Shown here piece after piece: positions 56,060 through 64,000 of a DNA stretch of 64,000 nt. The translations under genes and the position numbers were made by a program. This stretch comes from Candidatus Albibeggiatoa sp. nov. NOAA (GTDB lineage: Bacteria; Pseudomonadota; Gammaproteobacteria; Beggiatoales; Beggiatoaceae). Numbering within the stretch: the first letter of the stretch is position 1; each line of letters begins with the position of its first letter. The notes below the pieces were generated by a model. That model was not told where the DNA came from and ran no database searches. It worked only from the letters and a program-made list of their open reading frames with translations. The DNA is taken from assembly GCA_025800385.1 (NCBI GenBank), contig JAOXRS010000047.1:62001-126000 (forward strand), given 5' to 3'.

Positions 56060-57670
56060 TTACTTATCTTTTTGCCCCAATAACTGATGTAACTCGTTGG
56101 CAAAACCCAAGCCCGCTTCCGTATAGATATTGAAAGTAAATTCAGCCCCTATCGATTTTAAAGCATCTTCTTCATCATGATATTTAGTTGTTGCAGCGAT
56201 ACGACCGCTATATCCCATTTCTTTAAGTTGTAACGCCGCGTTGACATTAGCTTGATGCGTCGGCAAGGTTAACAACACCCATTCTAGCCCATCAATTAAG
56301 TTAGGCACACGTGCCCAAAAATCAGGGTTAGTTGAATCATCACAAATCACATTTCTACCTGCTGCAATATGCCGTTCCGCTTTCTCATGCTCAATCTCCA
56401 CACCGACTAAATGACCTGAATAATCAACTTCCATCGCATTATAAGCTGCTGTGCCCATACGTCCCATACCAAATACCACAACTTTAATATGCGCAAGGTC
56501 TAAATTCTCCTCACCAGATAAACGCTTAGCCCGTTCAAATTTTTTGAGTTTAGATTGCCAGACCTGATACAAATGATCTCGGACGTTAATCAATGGTGCA
56601 GATACAATAAAAGAAATCGACATCACGACTGCAAATACAGCTAGCCATTCTTTCGGCAACCAACCTGCTGCAGCGGCTAATGCACCAACAATCAAACCGA
56701 ACTCACTGTAATTTGCTAAATTAAGAGAAGTGCGCCATGAAGTACTGGTTCTTAGATAGAAAAGATTGAACAAGCCAAAATACATCGCCACTTTGATTGG
56801 TAAAAATAGTATGAACAATAATGCGATCAATACTTCATTCAATCCCGGTATAGCCGCCATACCCACACTGAGGAAAAAGCCCACCAAAAATAATTCTTTG
56901 AAACCGAGTAAGGCTTTTGCTAGTTCGTTAGTTTTAGAATGATTGGCCAGCAACATACCTAATATCAATGCGCCGACATCCCCTTTAATACCAACTAACT
57001 CAAAAATATCCGCCCCGACTAATGCCAGCGTAATACCGAATAAGATGAGCAGCTCACCATGTCCGACTTTGTCGAGTATTTTATGTAATAGAAATCTGAG
57101 CGGTATCAGCGCAATTAATGCCAAAGCCCATAGGGAAGGTAATTTACCGATTGAGATAGCGAGAAATACAACGGCTGCAATATCTTGCACAACCAAGACA
57201 CTGATTGCAATTTTACCGTGTCTCGCACTTGTCGCACCAAGTTCATCAAGCACTTTCACCGCAAACACTGTGCTGGAGAATGACATAGCAAAACCAATAA
57301 GCAAGGCTGTCTCCATTGAGAGGCCAGATAATAGCGGTAAACTGGTATAGGAGAGTAATGACACCATTGTGGCAATAAGGAGGGTGGTCATTGTCATGTG
57401 CAAGGTTGCCACGCCCCACACTTCAACTTTAGCTAGCGATTGTAGTTTGAGCTTAAGACCAATTGAAAATAATAAAAGCGTAATGCCTAAATCTGCGGTT
57501 GCATTGAGAAATTCCCCGCCTTCTGCCCCCAATGCGTTGAGCATGAAGCCTGCCATGAGAAAACCCACCATCGGTGGTAATCCTATGGTCTTGATAGCAA
57601 AGCCACAGAGAAAGGCAATGGCTATCCATAACGGGTCACTATAATGGATGGAAATGAGTTGTGGATCCAT
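56060..57670 (-). CDS. Kef-type cation/proton antiporter with RCK domain
   Basis: This 536-residue protein has a CPA2-type antiporter domain of about twelve helices (residues 1-370; LLLFSIGLKLKL, GFAMSFSSTVFAVKVLDELG, VLVVQDIAAV). A cytoplasmic TrkA-N/RCK domain follows (about 400-520) with the dinucleotide motif VVFGMGRMGTAAYNAM. It should exchange K+ or Na+ for H+ under nucleotide control, like KefB/KefC or YbaL. The KefF/KefG partner is absent nearby. It is a single gene with its own terminator. Confidence 0.9.
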   Translation of the reverse strand: MDPQLISIHYSDPLWIAIAFLCGFAIKTIGLPPMVGFLMAGFMLNALGAEGGEFLNATADLGITLLLFSIGLKLKLQSLAKVEVWGVATLHMTMTTLLIATMVSLLSYTSLPLLSGLSMETALLIGFAMSFSSTVFAVKVLDELGATSARHGKIAISVLVVQDIAAVVFLAISIGKLPSLWALALIALIPLRFLLHKILDKVGHGELLILFGITLALVGADIFELVGIKGDVGALILGMLLANHSKTNELAKALLGFKELFLVGFFLSVGMAAIPGLNEVLIALLFILFLPIKVAMYFGLFNLFYLRTSTSWRTSLNLANYSEFGLIVGALAAAAGWLPKEWLAVFAVVMSISFIVSAPLINVRDHLYQVWQSKLKKFERAKRLSGEENLDLAHIKVVVFGMGRMGTAAYNAMEVDYSGHLVGVEIEHEKAERHIAAGRNVICDDSTNPDFWARVPNLIDGLEWVLLTLPTHQANVNAALQLKEMGYSGRIAATTKYHDEEDALKSIGAEFTFNIYTEAGLGFANELHQLLGQKDK

Positions 57671-58043
57671 AATCTGCCTTTAATCATTACGATAGTCGTT
57701 TTACCTTGAAGCAATGCAGGACTGCCAATCCTCAACGCCTAAACCAAAACTCACTATACATGTACCAATAAGTCATTCATTGTCAATCAAATGGTATGCT
57801 AAAAAATAATCCCTTACAACAGCAGCACCTCAAAACCGAATGCAAGATTGATATTTATTGCGCAACGTAGAAGAAATGGGCACTTTCATATGATGATTAT
57901 ATTTAAAAAATAAACAAGAATAATAATCATTTGACAACAAAAATAAGAATCGTTATTATTGGTAAACAGGAATTATTATCATTACAGAATATTCTAATGA
58001 GTTGATAGTGTGTAAATTTGTACATTTTTAGGAGAGTTTTATC
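57671..58043. promoter_or_regulatory. Intergenic region with several Fur-like sites
   Basis: The promoter region of the HMA-like gene at 58044 contains overlapping degenerate Fur-type elements between about 57917 and 57986: GAATAATAATCATTTG, AATAAGAATCGTTATTATT and AATTATTATCATTAC. None is a perfect palindrome, but the clustering of GATAAT-like hexamers resembles extended Fur regions. A short CAGGACTGCCAATCCTCA repeat relic lies near 57718. Confidence 0.6.
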
Positions 58044-58403
58044 ATGAGCTGTTATGTGCACAATGTCCCAGGGCGTTTACGGATTCGAGCTTCTTCACTT
58101 AAACATCATCACCAAGATGCGTTTACATTGTGTAGAAAATTGGAGCGAGCTGACGGTATTGATAAAACTGAATTTAACCCGAAAGCAGGTAGTTTGATTA
58201 TTTATTACGATGTGCAACAATTGGGTTCAGAAGATATTTTATATCAATTACACAAAACTGATTTACTCAAAGGCTGTCCCACCTCTGCGCATCATCATTC
58301 CGCTAGCCGTATGGGTACGATGTTAGGTAGCGCACTGTTTGGTACGTTGGTGAAGAAAAGCATTGAGACATCGGTTTTATCTATCGCCAAAGCCATTCGC
58401 TAA
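58044..58403 (+). CDS. HMA-like protein with Arg motif, second iron locus
   Basis: This 119-residue protein has the same type of N-terminal domain as the protein at 29938: CYVHNVPGRLRIRAS in place of a metal-binding CxxC start, then helix, strand and SLIIYYDV. A His-rich turn (HHHSASRMG) and a C-terminal hydrophobic Gly/Ala segment (GTMLGSALFGTLV) follow. A strong AGGAGAG site precedes the ATG. It is probably a ferrosome-related accessory protein, placed with a ferritin-like gene and Fur-like sites. Confidence 0.72.
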   Translation: MSCYVHNVPGRLRIRASSLKHHHQDAFTLCRKLERADGIDKTEFNPKAGSLIIYYDVQQLGSEDILYQLHKTDLLKGCPTSAHHHSASRMGTMLGSALFGTLVKKSIETSVLSIAKAIR

Positions 58404-58412
58404 AGGTTTTAC

Positions 58413-58973
58413 ATGTATTTGTTTACCAAGCAGATTGATTTTAATGCCCCCGTTCCTATTTTGCATCAGGCGTTACAAATTGCCATTTATGATGAGTATC
58501 GCGCCCAAGCCAGTTATCAAAGAATTTTAGATACATTTGGTCAAGTTGCGCCGTTTCGTCACATTGTTGAAGCAGAAACTCGTCACATCAACGCGCTATT
58601 GCCACTACTAAAACGCTATCAAGTGCCAATACCCGTCAATGATTGGTATCCCAATGTAACACCTGCTCAAACCCTACGGGAAAATTGTGAATTAGGTGTG
58701 GCGGCTGAAATTCAAAATGTACAAATGTACGACCACTTGCTTAATTACGTCAGCCAAGCTGATATTCGACACACTTTTATGAATTTACGTGAAGCATCTC
58801 TGACCAATCATCTGCCTGCTTTTCGTCAATGCGCAGCAGCACAACAAGCTATCTCATATACGAATAGCTGTACAAGCGTAGGTTCGCAACCCAGTTGGTT
58901 ATGGGTTTTAGGTGGTATCGCGGTTGGTTTTATGGTGAGTAAAGCCGTTCGCACAGAATTAGGAGCATCATAA
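58413..58973 (+). CDS. Ferritin-like di-iron protein with C-terminal membrane anchor
   Basis: This 186-residue protein has a four-helix bundle with candidate di-iron ligands E28 (YDEYRA), E55/H58 (EAETRH), E99 (AAEI) and E127/H133 (EASLTNH). A C-terminal transmembrane segment (about 161-176, PSWLWVLGGIAVGFMV) is unusual for ferritin-like proteins. The bundle resembles DUF2202-type ferritin-like domains. It starts nine bases after the HMA-like gene. Iron oxidation or storage at a membrane is the natural guess, perhaps on ferrosome vesicles. Confidence 0.78.
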   Translation: MYLFTKQIDFNAPVPILHQALQIAIYDEYRAQASYQRILDTFGQVAPFRHIVEAETRHINALLPLLKRYQVPIPVNDWYPNVTPAQTLRENCELGVAAEIQNVQMYDHLLNYVSQADIRHTFMNLREASLTNHLPAFRQCAAAQQAISYTNSCTSVGSQPSWLWVLGGIAVGFMVSKAVRTELGAS

Positions 58974-59084
58974 ACTCAAGATAACATACCTCTTATCCTC
59001 ATTCTGATTTGCACACTGCCTGCGCGTTCCTCTCTTACATTGTTACTAAAAATTATGAATAAGATACCAAAAGGATTTTTACAC

Positions 59085-61397
59085 ATGGCGCAACAGAATG
59101 TGCATCATTTCGTTGAAGAGACCATTATTGGCACGGTATTTAAGCGGCTGGCAATGGGGATTATTTCAATTGTGATTGTCACTGCGGTACTGGGCTATAG
59201 TTATATTGCCACCAATATCCGTTATCAGACAATGGAACAATTACAACATGAGGTTACACAACAAGGTATCTTGCTAGATGAGCTTTTCAGTCATTTCGCA
59301 CAACATTTAGATATTATTCAACACCGTATACAAGTCAATCAAACTTTAAAAAATATCAATTATTGCACCGATCAAAGTGTTGAAACACAAAACGCATTAT
59401 ATACATTAAAAAGCTATTTATCAGAATGGAAGCAGTCAAATGTGCGATTGTCATTGATAAATCCTGCAAGCAATCAGCAAATAAGCCTAGATTGCCAACA
59501 AGCGCGTATTGATAAAAAACTAACAAACATTCATTTTGTACAAAATACAGTCAAAAACCAGCCTCTACAATGGCAGCCTGATATTACATACAATGAACAA
59601 CGTGCATGGGCAACAGCTCTGCAACCCATTTATCAACAACACCAATTGCAATTTATTGTAGCCGCCCAAATTGATATTCAGCCTTTATTAAATAAACTAG
59701 ATAGCCTGATTTGGGCAGATGCTCATAGTTTTTTATACAACCAACAAAAACAAGCCATCAGCCATTTTCCAACTCAAGCCCCTTATTTAGATTTTGCCAC
59801 CATAGAACCCGTCTGGGATGAGGATACAGCACAATATATTGCAAGTACCCGCTTACAATCCAATCATTGGCATTTAGCGATTGCCTTGCCACAAAAACTA
59901 TTAGGGCAAATTGCATGGGAAACTGCCCAATTAATTTTACTATTTGGCGCGATTATTCTAGCTACCGTCTTTATCTTGCTTTATACATTTTTACAACACT
60001 TAGTTGCCAAGCCACTACACGATATTATTTTAGCTACCAGACAGTTAGGACAAAATAACTTTGATGTGCGGCTGAAGATGCGTCGTCAAGATGAATTTGG
60101 TTTATTAGCTAAATCATTCGATAAAATGGTGCGTCACCTTTCTAGTCACCAGCAACAATTACAAACTTATGCCCTGCGCTTAGAAAACGATGCTAAACAA
60201 CTAGCTCACGCCAAAGAGCAAGCAGAATCCGCCAATATTGCTAAAAGCCAGTTTCTCGCCAATATGAGTCATGAACTGCGCACTCCGTTGAATGCGATTA
60301 TTGGTTATAGTGAAATTTTACAAGAAGATGCAACCGATGAAGGTTTAAATGATTTTGTCAGTGATCTGGAAAAGATCAGCCATTCAGGTCAGCACTTACT
60401 TACATTGGTCAGTCAGGTGTTAGATTTATCTAAAATCGAAGCAGGTAAAATGGTGGTGGATAAACAACCTATTCAGTTTGCACGCTTTATGAAGAGCTTA
60501 GAGCAGATGATTTTGCCCCAAATCGATGCTCAGCAAAATCAATTCAATTTAGATTATCCAAAAACCCTGTATGAAATTGATACGGATGAAAATAAATTAA
60601 AACAAATCTTGCTCAACCTACTTAGTAACGCGGCTAAATTTACTCAAAATGGCACAGTGAATGTGTCAGTGCGCCACCAAGTCAAATCTGGACAAGATTG
60701 GTTATTATTCCAAATCGCAGATTCTGGGATCGGCATTTCTCCCAAAGCCCAAGTCAATATTTTCAATTCCTTTACTCAAGCAGATAATTCAACCACACGT
60801 AAATATGGTGGCACAGGTTTAGGCTTAACTATTGTCAAGCAGTTTACCGAGTTATTAGGCGGTGAAATTACTTTATCGAGCCAATTGGGGACAGGTAGTA
60901 TTTTCCAAATCCAAATCCCTATGACTTGCCATTTTGTTGGTGCACAATCCACGGTTGAGCAAAGCATGAATCGAGTATTAGATGTTACTCAACTAGAAGC
61001 ATATCACCGTATTTTAGTAGTTGAAGATGATGTCAATACCTTGAGTTTAATGCAGAAAATTTTATCTAAAACTGCATGTGAGGTGATGACGGCATGTCAT
61101 GGAAAAGCAGCCCTGCAGAGTTTGGAAATGTTCCAGCCCGATTTGATTTTGCTTGATTTGATGATGCCCGAAATGGATGGATTTAGCTTTTTACAACATG
61201 TTCGTGAGCACCCAACATGGCGTAATATCCCAATCATTGTTTTAACTGCGAAAGATTTAACATCTGTAGAATCAGAGACTTTACAAGAGCAGGCTAAACT
61301 CGTGTTGCAAAAAGGCAATTATGAAATGAATGATTTGTTACAGGATATTGGTGCGTTATTGATTTGGAAAAACCCCGAATTATCTGAAAATTATTGA
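59085..61397 (+). CDS. Membrane hybrid histidine kinase paralogous to the phosphatase receptor
   Basis: This 770-residue protein has a transmembrane helix (about 22-42), a periplasmic sensor (about 43-275), a second helix (about 280-308), a HAMP domain (about 310-360), HisKA with the His at about 396 ([12 protein letters not shown]), a HATPase (about 500-620; [21 protein letters not shown]) and a C-terminal receiver (about 640-765; LILLDLMMP). The first 350 residues are closely related to the protein at 41675, but there the output is a SpoIIE phosphatase. ATG at 59085 is chosen over 59040 because AAAAGGA precedes it and the shared [10 protein letters not shown] start is then N-terminal. Confidence 0.92.
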   Translation: MAQQNVHHFVEETIIGTVFKRLAMGIISIVIVTAVLGYSYIATNIRYQTMEQLQHEVTQQGILLDELFSHFAQHLDIIQHRIQVNQTLKNINYCTDQSVETQNALYTLKSYLSEWKQSNVRLSLINPASNQQISLDCQQARIDKKLTNIHFVQNTVKNQPLQWQPDITYNEQRAWATALQPIYQQHQLQFIVAAQIDIQPLLNKLDSLIWADAHSFLYNQQKQAISHFPTQAPYLDFATIEPVWDEDTAQYIASTRLQSNHWHLAIALPQKLLGQIAWETAQLILLFGAIILATVFILLYTFLQHLVAKPLHDIILATRQLGQNNFDVRLKMRRQDEFGLLAKSFDKMVRHLSSHQQQLQTYALRLENDAKQLAHAKEQAESANIAKSQFLANMSHELRTPLNAIIGYSEILQEDATDEGLNDFVSDLEKISHSGQHLLTLVSQVLDLSKIEAGKMVVDKQPIQFARFMKSLEQMILPQIDAQQNQFNLDYPKTLYEIDTDENKLKQILLNLLSNAAKFTQNGTVNVSVRHQVKSGQDWLLFQIADSGIGISPKAQVNIFNSFTQADNSTTRKYGGTGLGLTIVKQFTELLGGEITLSSQLGTGSIFQIQIPMTCHFVGAQSTVEQSMNRVLDVTQLEAYHRILVVEDDVNTLSLMQKILSKTACEVMTACHGKAALQSLEMFQPDLILLDLMMPEMDGFSFLQHVREHPTWRNIPIIVLTAKDLTSVESETLQEQAKLVLQKGNYEMNDLLQDIGALLIWKNPELSENY

Positions 61398-61646
61398 TGA
61401 TCGGTTTATCTTGCGAAGTTTGATTTTTTGCAATTGAGTAGAAACGATGAGTGTGATTTCTGAATTGAACACGCCAGATATTATACTCGTTACCGTGTTC
61501 TAAACCCATCTACAGTTCAAAAATCAGTGTAAACTATGTAAAGTAGGTATACTAACAGTTGTATTTCATTTTCTGGTCACGCAGACTGGATTAAGATATA
61601 CACCTATTCCATTCAAGATTGTTTGAAAATCAAGCGAGTCATTAGC

Positions 61647-62177
61647 ATGATTAACAATTTTAAAATTCCTATTATTCGTCTATTTGTGTTCGGTACTTTG
61701 CGTGTCGGAGGTAGGCTAGATTACTACATGGAAGGTAGTAGCCCGCTTGGCCTATATTATACTCAAGGGCAATTGATGGAGTCAGAAATAGGCAGTGCTT
61801 ATATCGACTTCAATGAAAAAACGGCCGCCACAATTGGCGAATTACATCAAGTGAATTATTATTGCTTACAACGTATTCATCATTTAGAAAATGCCTCAGG
61901 TGAGTTTCCACGTCGTTATGAATTAGATTTAGTGCCTATTTGGCCTTATCAACCTTATCTTGATAAAGATCAACCTGAAGACATTCCATTCAATGAAGAT
62001 CAACAGATGATGGCTTTATGCTATCGTCGGCGAGAAGACTCTAAAGTGCCAAGTGGCGATTGGACAAAAGTAAAACGGGTCATGACTGAATTAGGCGATT
62101 TTTTACGAACAGAAACCGATATAACCCTTTATCATCACGATGTTGTTCAGCATATTAGTGAATATCTAAAAAGCTAA
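61647..62177 (+). CDS. Gamma-glutamylcyclotransferase-like (AIG2/GGCT fold) protein
   Basis: This protein of about 176 residues has the N-terminal substrate loop of the GGCT fold (LFVFGTLRVGGRLDYYMEG) and a G.L........Y.D pattern typical of AIG2-like proteins. Members degrade gamma-glutamyl compounds or glutathione, but many have unknown substrates. I use ATG at 61647; the frame is open to a TTG at 61623. It is a single gene between two sensor kinases. Confidence 0.75.
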   Translation: MINNFKIPIIRLFVFGTLRVGGRLDYYMEGSSPLGLYYTQGQLMESEIGSAYIDFNEKTAATIGELHQVNYYCLQRIHHLENASGEFPRRYELDLVPIWPYQPYLDKDQPEDIPFNEDQQMMALCYRRREDSKVPSGDWTKVKRVMTELGDFLRTETDITLYHHDVVQHISEYLKS

Positions 62178-62452
62178 CTGACTGATTTTAATCTATAACG
62201 CTTTATGCAAATATCTTGTATAGAGCGTTAATTTTGTCTTTACCTGCCAGCCAAGTACAGAGTAAAATCATTTTTAACATCAACAAATTGAGCCTAAATA
62301 TACAATTAAATAGTTATGCAATAGAAATAACTGTGTATAATAATAGACTTAAGTTTCTTGTTCATAAAACTTGCATATATTCCCAAAATCATATCAAAAT
62401 AGCATATAGGTAGCACTCTCTAAAGACATCAGGACGAGGAGCCATTATATTC

Positions 62453-64000
62453 ATGTCAGCGACGAACGTATTTAATAACATTATTTCTCAAATATCAGGG
62501 AAGTTACCCCTGAGAACAATGATTGTCATTCCCTTTGTTGTCTTAGTAGCATTGGCTGGTGGTACAACAGGCTATCTTTCTTTGCGCAACGGACAAGATG
62601 CAGTGAATGATGTTGCTTCACAATTACGCACTGAAGTCGCTGCCCGTATTGAAGAGCGCGTAAAGTCTTATTTAGATAAAGCCCATTTAGTAAACGAATT
62701 ACATGCGAATACGATTGCATTAGGTCAGTTGAATTTGCAAGATAATAAAGATTTACAACAGCACTTCTGGAAACAAGTCCAACCATTTACTCAAGTTACC
62801 AATACCTTTATTGGTTTACCCTCAGGTGATTTTGTCGGTTCAAGCCGCAGAACAGAAGGTACACCACAAATCATTCTAGCTGATGATACAACCGAAGGTA
62901 GTTTAACTTACTACAACACCAATAGCCGTGGTACTCCAACTCGTGTTGATGTTAATAAAGAAAATTATGACCCACGTGGACGTGCTTGGTATATCGATGC
63001 TGTGAAACGTGGCAAACCTATTTGGAGTGATATTTATCAGGAATTTACTACGGGTGCATTGGCAATTACAGCGGCACAGCCTGTTTATGATAATGGCAAC
63101 TCAGATAAATTATTAGGTGTATTAGGCACAACGGCCATTTTTACCCAAGTTGATGAATTTCTTGCCAGTTTAAAAATTGGCGAATCTGGCCAGACCTTTA
63201 TTATGGAACGTGCCACAGGCAAATTAGTCACAACATCCACAAACTCTCCAGTTATGGATAAAGATGTCAATGAAAATTTAATGCGCTTAGAAGCAACAAA
63301 CAGCAAAGATGAGCGTATCAAAGCTACAGCCAGTTACTTAGAGCAAACATTTGGTGACTTAAGCCGCATCAATGGTAGTCAACAATTAGAGTTTAGCTTA
63401 AATGGTCAAAATCAATTTATACAAGTTTCACCATTACAAGATGGTCGTGGTTTAGATTGGTTAATCGTAGTCGTTGTGCCTGAATCTGACTTTATGGGGC
63501 AAATCAACGCTAATACCCGTATGACAGTGTATATGTCTATGGTTGCGTTGTTACTTACTGTTTTCATTGGTTGGGCAACTGCACGTGGTATTATTCAACC
63601 GATTTTAAAACTCAACAATGCCGCTAAAAAATTCGCTAATGGTGATTGGGATCAAAAATTACCAACTGAACGTACTGATGAGTTAGGTGATTTAGCCAAA
63701 TCGTTTAATGTTATGGGCGGTCAAGTTAAGAAAGCCTTTCATGAATTAGAAGATATTAATGCCAACTTAGAACAACGGGTTGCAGAGCGTACTGAAGAAT
63801 TGTCTGCGGCTTACGAAGAATTAAAAGCTTCTCAAGCACAATTGGTACAATCTGAAAAAATGGCCTCTCTGGGTCAAATGGTTGCAGGTGTTGCACACGA
63901 AATTAATACCCCACTTGGTTATGTACGTTCTAACGTAGAAATGACCCAAGGTGTATTCCAAGAAACGCAACAATTTGTCTCTGAATACGATACTTTAGTG
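62453..64000 (+). CDS. Sensor histidine kinase, dCache-HAMP-HisKA (3' partial)
   Basis: The frame runs from ATG 62453 (AGGAG upstream) to the right edge without a stop, 516 codons. It encodes a transmembrane helix (about 23-43, [20 protein letters not shown]), a dCache sensor (about 45-345) with the typical DPRGRAWY motif, a second helix (about 355-378), HAMP, a coiled coil ([19 protein letters not shown]) and the start of HisKA ([20 protein letters not shown], phospho-His in HEINTP). The ATPase domain lies outside the window. dCache domains commonly sense amino acids or organic acids, but the ligand is unknown here. Confidence 0.93.
   Translation, partial: MSATNVFNNIISQISGKLPLRTMIVIPFVVLVALAGGTTGYLSLRNGQDAVNDVASQLRTEVAARIEERVKSYLDKAHLVNELHANTIALGQLNLQDNKDLQQHFWKQVQPFTQVTNTFIGLPSGDFVGSSRRTEGTPQIILADDTTEGSLTYYNTNSRGTPTRVDVNKENYDPRGRAWYIDAVKRGKPIWSDIYQEFTTGALAITAAQPVYDNGNSDKLLGVLGTTAIFTQVDEFLASLKIGESGQTFIMERATGKLVTTSTNSPVMDKDVNENLMRLEATNSKDERIKATASYLEQTFGDLSRINGSQQLEFSLNGQNQFIQVSPLQDGRGLDWLIVVVVPESDFMGQINANTRMTVYMSMVALLLTVFIGWATARGIIQPILKLNNAAKKFANGDWDQKLPTERTDELGDLAKSFNVMGGQVKKAFHELEDINANLEQRVAERTEELSAAYEELKASQAQLVQSEKMASLGQMVAGVAHEINTPLGYVRSNVEMTQGVFQETQQFVSEYDTLV

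Noticed and set aside
62216..62413. 65-residue + strand frame before the last kinase
   Set aside because: Random-looking composition, no ribosome binding site, AT-rich intergenic DNA.

Overview
The window is AT-rich chromosomal DNA of a Gram-negative gammaproteobacterium. The best guess is a sulfur-oxidising filamentous relative of Beggiatoa/Thiothrix (Thiotrichales). The support is a dsrN-dsrR pair from the reverse-Dsr sulfur oxidation system, a gammaproteobacterial aroQ-accB-accC cluster, cysM, hemF and rnhB, several very large hybrid sensor kinases, LRR and CHAT/TPR proteins, and intergenic repeats of a kind common in such genomes. The species is an inference. No rRNA, CRISPR array or insertion sequence was seen.

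Layout. 0-6 kb: an LRR protein ending in a type IV pilin-like domain (open at the left edge), dsrR-dsrN, and a large secreted FnIII protein. 6.7-18.6 kb: mostly housekeeping genes (accC, accB, aroQ, rnhB, a peroxiredoxin, cysM, a rubredoxin-reductase-like flavoprotein), a TonB-dependent receptor and an unknown envelope gene pair. 18.7-28.4 kb: a tightly packed three-gene signalling operon, including a 1912-residue kinase with about ten PAS domains. 28.5-33.9 kb: hemF, then a cluster behind a Fur box that I read as a ferrosome (fez-like) operon: an HMA-like Arg-motif protein, a glycine-zipper membrane protein, a Pro/Gln/Tyr-rich protein, a P1B-type ATPase lacking the CPC motif, and FeoA. 33.9-41.6 kb: an accessory block with a PIN toxin/antitoxin pair framed by 94-bp repeats, a CHAT-NTPase-TPR protein, an abnormal tRNA-like locus, a large unknown protein and a SPOUT RNA methyltransferase. 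41.6-46 kb: a SpoIIE-type phosphatase receptor and a divergent pair of membrane-protein genes, each behind a strong Fur box. 46.8-55.9 kb: a Zur-controlled zinc uptake system of the Azt type, split in two by an HTH-LRR regulator, a receiver protein and a nuclease-like gene. 56-64 kb: a Kef-type antiporter, a second Fur-linked HMA-like gene with a membrane-anchored ferritin-like protein, two more sensor kinases (the last open at the right edge) and a gamma-glutamylcyclotransferase-like protein.

How the genes fit together. Metal homeostasis dominates. Four intergenic regions carry Fur-box-like sequences and two carry Zur-box-like sequences, and they lie next to genes that make sense as iron storage/detoxification and zinc import. 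The ferrosome-like operon, and its possible second locus at 58 kb, is the most interesting recognisable system. The tRNA-like locus fixed to an unrecognised 627-residue protein is the most interesting unexplained structure. All calls come from reading the sequence and from memory of protein families; no database search was run.
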